Below are positions 6,364 through 8,724 of a stretch of 8,724 nucleotides of DNA, one piece after another. The notes beneath the pieces are model-generated. The model made no database searches. It was given only the letters and a program-made list of their open reading frames with translations, and was not told where the DNA came from. A program made the position numbers and the translations under genes. This stretch comes from Bacteroidetes bacterium CG23_combo_of_CG06-09_8_20_14_all_32_9. GTDB lineage: Bacteria; Bacteroidota; Bacteroidia; Bacteroidales; GWA2-32-17. The stretch's first letter is position 1; each line of letters starts with the position of its first letter. The DNA lies in NCBI GenBank assembly GCA_002771395.1, contig PCSS01000216.1, positions 1-8,724 of the forward strand. Reading direction: 5' to 3'.

Positions 6364-8724
6364 TTATTGTGCTTTATAAATACTTACTTCAAAATCGTCA
6401 ACATAAAAATCTACATTTCCGGTGTTCCAAACATAAACTTTTATAATTCCATTTTGATTAATTGGAATAGAAATATCAGTTGTAAATTGACTAAATACCC
6501 AATTATCAATAAAATATTTTTTTATGTGAGGTAATTCAACACTCTTATAAACATTATTTACTGATAAAGAATCGTTACTATAAGAAATTACAAGACACCC
6601 TTTTGCATTATCTACTAGATTTGAAAAAACAGAAGATTGAATAATTATTTTATTTACTGAATCATTAGTAAAAGCGGATGATTTTATTATAAATGTTGAT
6701 GAATAACCCTTCTTTTCTACCACACCAGAGTAATTGCCTATATACGAGATGTTATAAATTGTTTTAAAATTATTTGTCCACAAAGAATCTTTTTCATCAA
6801 AATCGTTAACACTTACTATTAATGGGCTTGGTAAAACACTTTGCAAACCAAATAATTTTGAAGAATAATAAAAAACTTTTTGTAAAGAATCATTATTAAT
6901 AACTATTGATTTATTAAAATTAATAACATTCCATTCTAAATTAATTTCCGGTGACACAACATTATCGTTTGTACAAGTAAATCGAATTGCTTGTACTTGA
7001 TTTGCAATCACATTTGTCATAAAATCATTAAAAAAGGGGGATATCCATAATCCTTCTTTAGCTGTAGCGGGATTAAAATTAAAACGGAATAATTTACCAT
7101 TCAAAAGTTTGTATTCAATAAAATATGGTTGATCTTTGTAGAAAAATGATTTTATCTTTTGAAAAAATGTCTTACTGAAATGTGTTTTTACTCGCTCAAT
7201 CCCATCAATTATTTGTGGAACTTTTATCCAAGTGTTCCATTTTACACTTTCGGTTTTTAATAATTTAGGTTCATTAAATCGGGAATTTTCACGCTTTTTA
7301 AATAAAATTGCACCATTATTAGGATTTTTATGATTTGGAATTTCTTTAACAAAGTTATAATTATTTAAAATTTTAAGTATTGTATTTGGCTCATCACTTA
7401 ATATGTATCTATTATCTAAGGATCCCATTGTACCACCGTAACGATTAGTAAAACCATGAAAAATTAAATAATCAGGGCCATTTGTAATTGAAAAATCAGA
7501 TGAAGTTTTTTTGTCAATATTTGATGAATATGCCAAAAATAATAACTGACGACCAGGTTTCCATTGTAAATTGTTTTCGGAAATATAAGCTAAATTCCAG
7601 GGATAAACATCTACAGAATGAGTTGATATTTCATTTAATATTGATGTATCCAACACATATTCAGATGAATTAGTTTTAGAATTATGTAACGACATCTCCT
7701 CCAGTGTAGATAAATTAAAAATACACTCATTAAGTCTATTTACTTTACTAAATTCAATATTTCTTCCACTAAAATATGGGAAAAAAGACATATTAAGATA
7801 GAACAATGAAAAAATAATAGTAGGAATTAATACCTGTCTTATTTTTATTTTCTCAGCAAAAATGGTAATAAGTCCAAACCCTAAAACAATAAAAGAATAT
7901 ATTGACGAATAATGTGGTAAATCTTCACGGGAAATGGAATATTTCCAATTAAAAAAAAATGCTAAAAACAGTATCAAGTATGCCTTTCGTGCATTTTTGT
8001 CTTTAACTGTTACAGGAAATAAGAAAAACAATGCAATAGCCGAAAAAAGGAGAAACATGTTATTTTCAGGAAAAAGTGATTGGGTTTCAGAATAATAAAA
8101 ACTTAGCTGCAAAGTGTTTAGAAAATATGAAAATGTTCCGGAAATTGAATAAAAAAAAATAAATCCTGGTAATAACAAAACAGATAAAACAAATGAGGTA
8201 TAAATTAAAAATTGCCTGTATTTTTTTAAAAAAATTAAATCATAAATAATTTGAGTAAAAATGATTAATAATGAAACAATTCCGATGCTTGCTTTCACAT
8301 ACATTCCAATTGAAGTAGCTATCGCCGCTAACAACATCCAACCCCAAGTTCGTTTTAAATTAAAATGAAGTATAGAAACTGCTGTAATTGTTATTAATGC
8401 ATGGTCTATTTGAAAAAACATTGCCATTATTAGAACCATGATAAATGTAAAAGGAAAACGATTAATTGCAACTTTTTGTCCAAGCAATAATGTTAAATAA
8501 ATAAAGGTAAACCATGATAAAAAAAGAAAAATTATAGAATAGATTACATGATTCCCAATAACCACGGGAACTTTTAAAAATGAAAGCGGTCCCCATGGAA
8601 AAATTAGATTATTGAATAAAGTAATATCCTTATTGAACAAAAAATTTAATCCCCAGTAAGCAGAACCATCATAAGAACCATCATATTCCGGAGAGCTTCC
8701 TGGAAAAGAAATGATTACGATTAA
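6364..8724 (-). CDS. Large polytopic membrane protein with C-terminal soluble domains, 5'-partial
   Basis: 786 residues are visible; the frame runs open to the right edge, so the N-terminus is missing. The first visible residues include FPGSSPEYDGSYDGSAYWGL and then IFPWGPLSFL (about 41-50). The latter resembles the 'YGPLGFL' loop of some uncharacterised GT-C-like membrane proteins; that comparison is from memory. About eight to ten hydrophobic helices follow up to about residue 318, with SREDLPHYSSIY (265-276) in a loop before the last ones. The remaining 470 residues are mostly hydrophilic, probably periplasmic. They end in KVYVWNTGNVDFYVDDFEVS (762-781), a beta-rich, carbohydrate-binding-like tail. 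A polyprenyl-sugar-dependent glycosyltransferase or other cell-surface glycan function is plausible but unproven. A TTG at 8640 could be taken as a start, but the coding sense continues straight through it. It converges on murB with 19 bp between stop codons. Confidence 0.8.
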   Translation of the reverse strand, partial: LIVIISFPGSSPEYDGSYDGSAYWGLNFLFNKDITLFNNLIFPWGPLSFLKVPVVIGNHVIYSIIFLFLSWFTFIYLTLLLGQKVAINRFPFTFIMVLIMAMFFQIDHALITITAVSILHFNLKRTWGWMLLAAIATSIGMYVKASIGIVSLLIIFTQIIYDLIFLKKYRQFLIYTSFVLSVLLLPGFIFFYSISGTFSYFLNTLQLSFYYSETQSLFPENNMFLLFSAIALFFLFPVTVKDKNARKAYLILFLAFFFNWKYSISREDLPHYSSIYSFIVLGFGLITIFAEKIKIRQVLIPTIIFSLFYLNMSFFPYFSGRNIEFSKVNRLNECIFNLSTLEEMSLHNSKTNSSEYVLDTSILNEISTHSVDVYPWNLAYISENNLQWKPGRQLLFLAYSSNIDKKTSSDFSITNGPDYLIFHGFTNRYGGTMGSLDNRYILSDEPNTILKILNNYNFVKEIPNHKNPNNGAILFKKRENSRFNEPKLLKTESVKWNTWIKVPQIIDGIERVKTHFSKTFFQKIKSFFYKDQPYFIEYKLLNGKLFRFNFNPATAKEGLWISPFFNDFMTNVIANQVQAIRFTCTNDNVVSPEINLEWNVINFNKSIVINNDSLQKVFYYSSKLFGLQSVLPSPLIVSVNDFDEKDSLWTNNFKTIYNISYIGNYSGVVEKKGYSSTFIIKSSAFTNDSVNKIIIQSSVFSNLVDNAKGCLVISYSNDSLSVNNVYKSVELPHIKKYFIDNWVFSQFTTDISIPINQNGIIKVYVWNTGNVDFYVDDFEVSIYKAQ

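Noticed and set aside
6342..6378. Possible bidirectional terminator between the convergent murB and membrane protein genes
   Set aside because: Only a weak TATAAA/TTTATA pairing with irregular internal loops is visible in the AT-rich 19-bp gap and flanking codons. It is not enough to call a terminator.
7488..7673. Plus-strand open frame of 61 codons
   Set aside because: Antisense to the large membrane protein gene; no recognisable features.

Overview
The window is an AT-rich bacterial chromosomal segment, most likely from a member of the Bacteroidota. Three things support this. The intact promoter-like sites match the Bacteroidota -7 consensus (TAnnTTTG). Shine-Dalgarno sequences are absent upstream of the starts examined. 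The protein set (short-form Pgi, GpsA with a GxGSWATA nucleotide loop, a 'VSVTNDLVSDNRVHKV' glycosyltransferase) has the look of that phylum. No rRNA, tRNA, CRISPR array, transposase or phage gene was seen.

Layout, left to right. A minus-strand EamA/DMT-type transporter gene (83-1000) is followed by a 152-bp gap that holds two facing arrays of an 8-bp repeat. Next is the minus-strand gpsA-pgi pair (2514-3512 and 1153-2508), separated by only 5 bp and probably one operon, with a -7-like box just upstream of gpsA. The 561-bp gap 3513-4073 has no gene. It is packed with dyads: a perfect 14-bp-arm hairpin, a 16-bp-arm hairpin, two smaller dyads, and a roughly 229-bp nested imperfect palindrome containing four copies of a 20-nt motif in ++/-- order. 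This is the most unusual DNA in the window. A minus-strand family-4-like glycosyltransferase (4074-5198, TTG start) is divergent from murB (5331-6344, plus strand). MurB converges, with a 19-bp gap, on a large minus-strand membrane protein gene (6364 to the right edge) whose 5' end lies outside the window.

Functionally, Pgi and GpsA are central enzymes: hexose-phosphate interconversion, and supply of sn-glycerol 3-phosphate for phospholipids. MurB makes UDP-N-acetylmuramate for peptidoglycan. The glycosyltransferase and the large polytopic protein suggest surface-glycan work, but their substrates cannot be read from the sequence. The coding content is mostly housekeeping. I see no convincing new multi-gene system. 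The items worth a second look are the palindrome island, the octamer arrays and the open-ended membrane protein.
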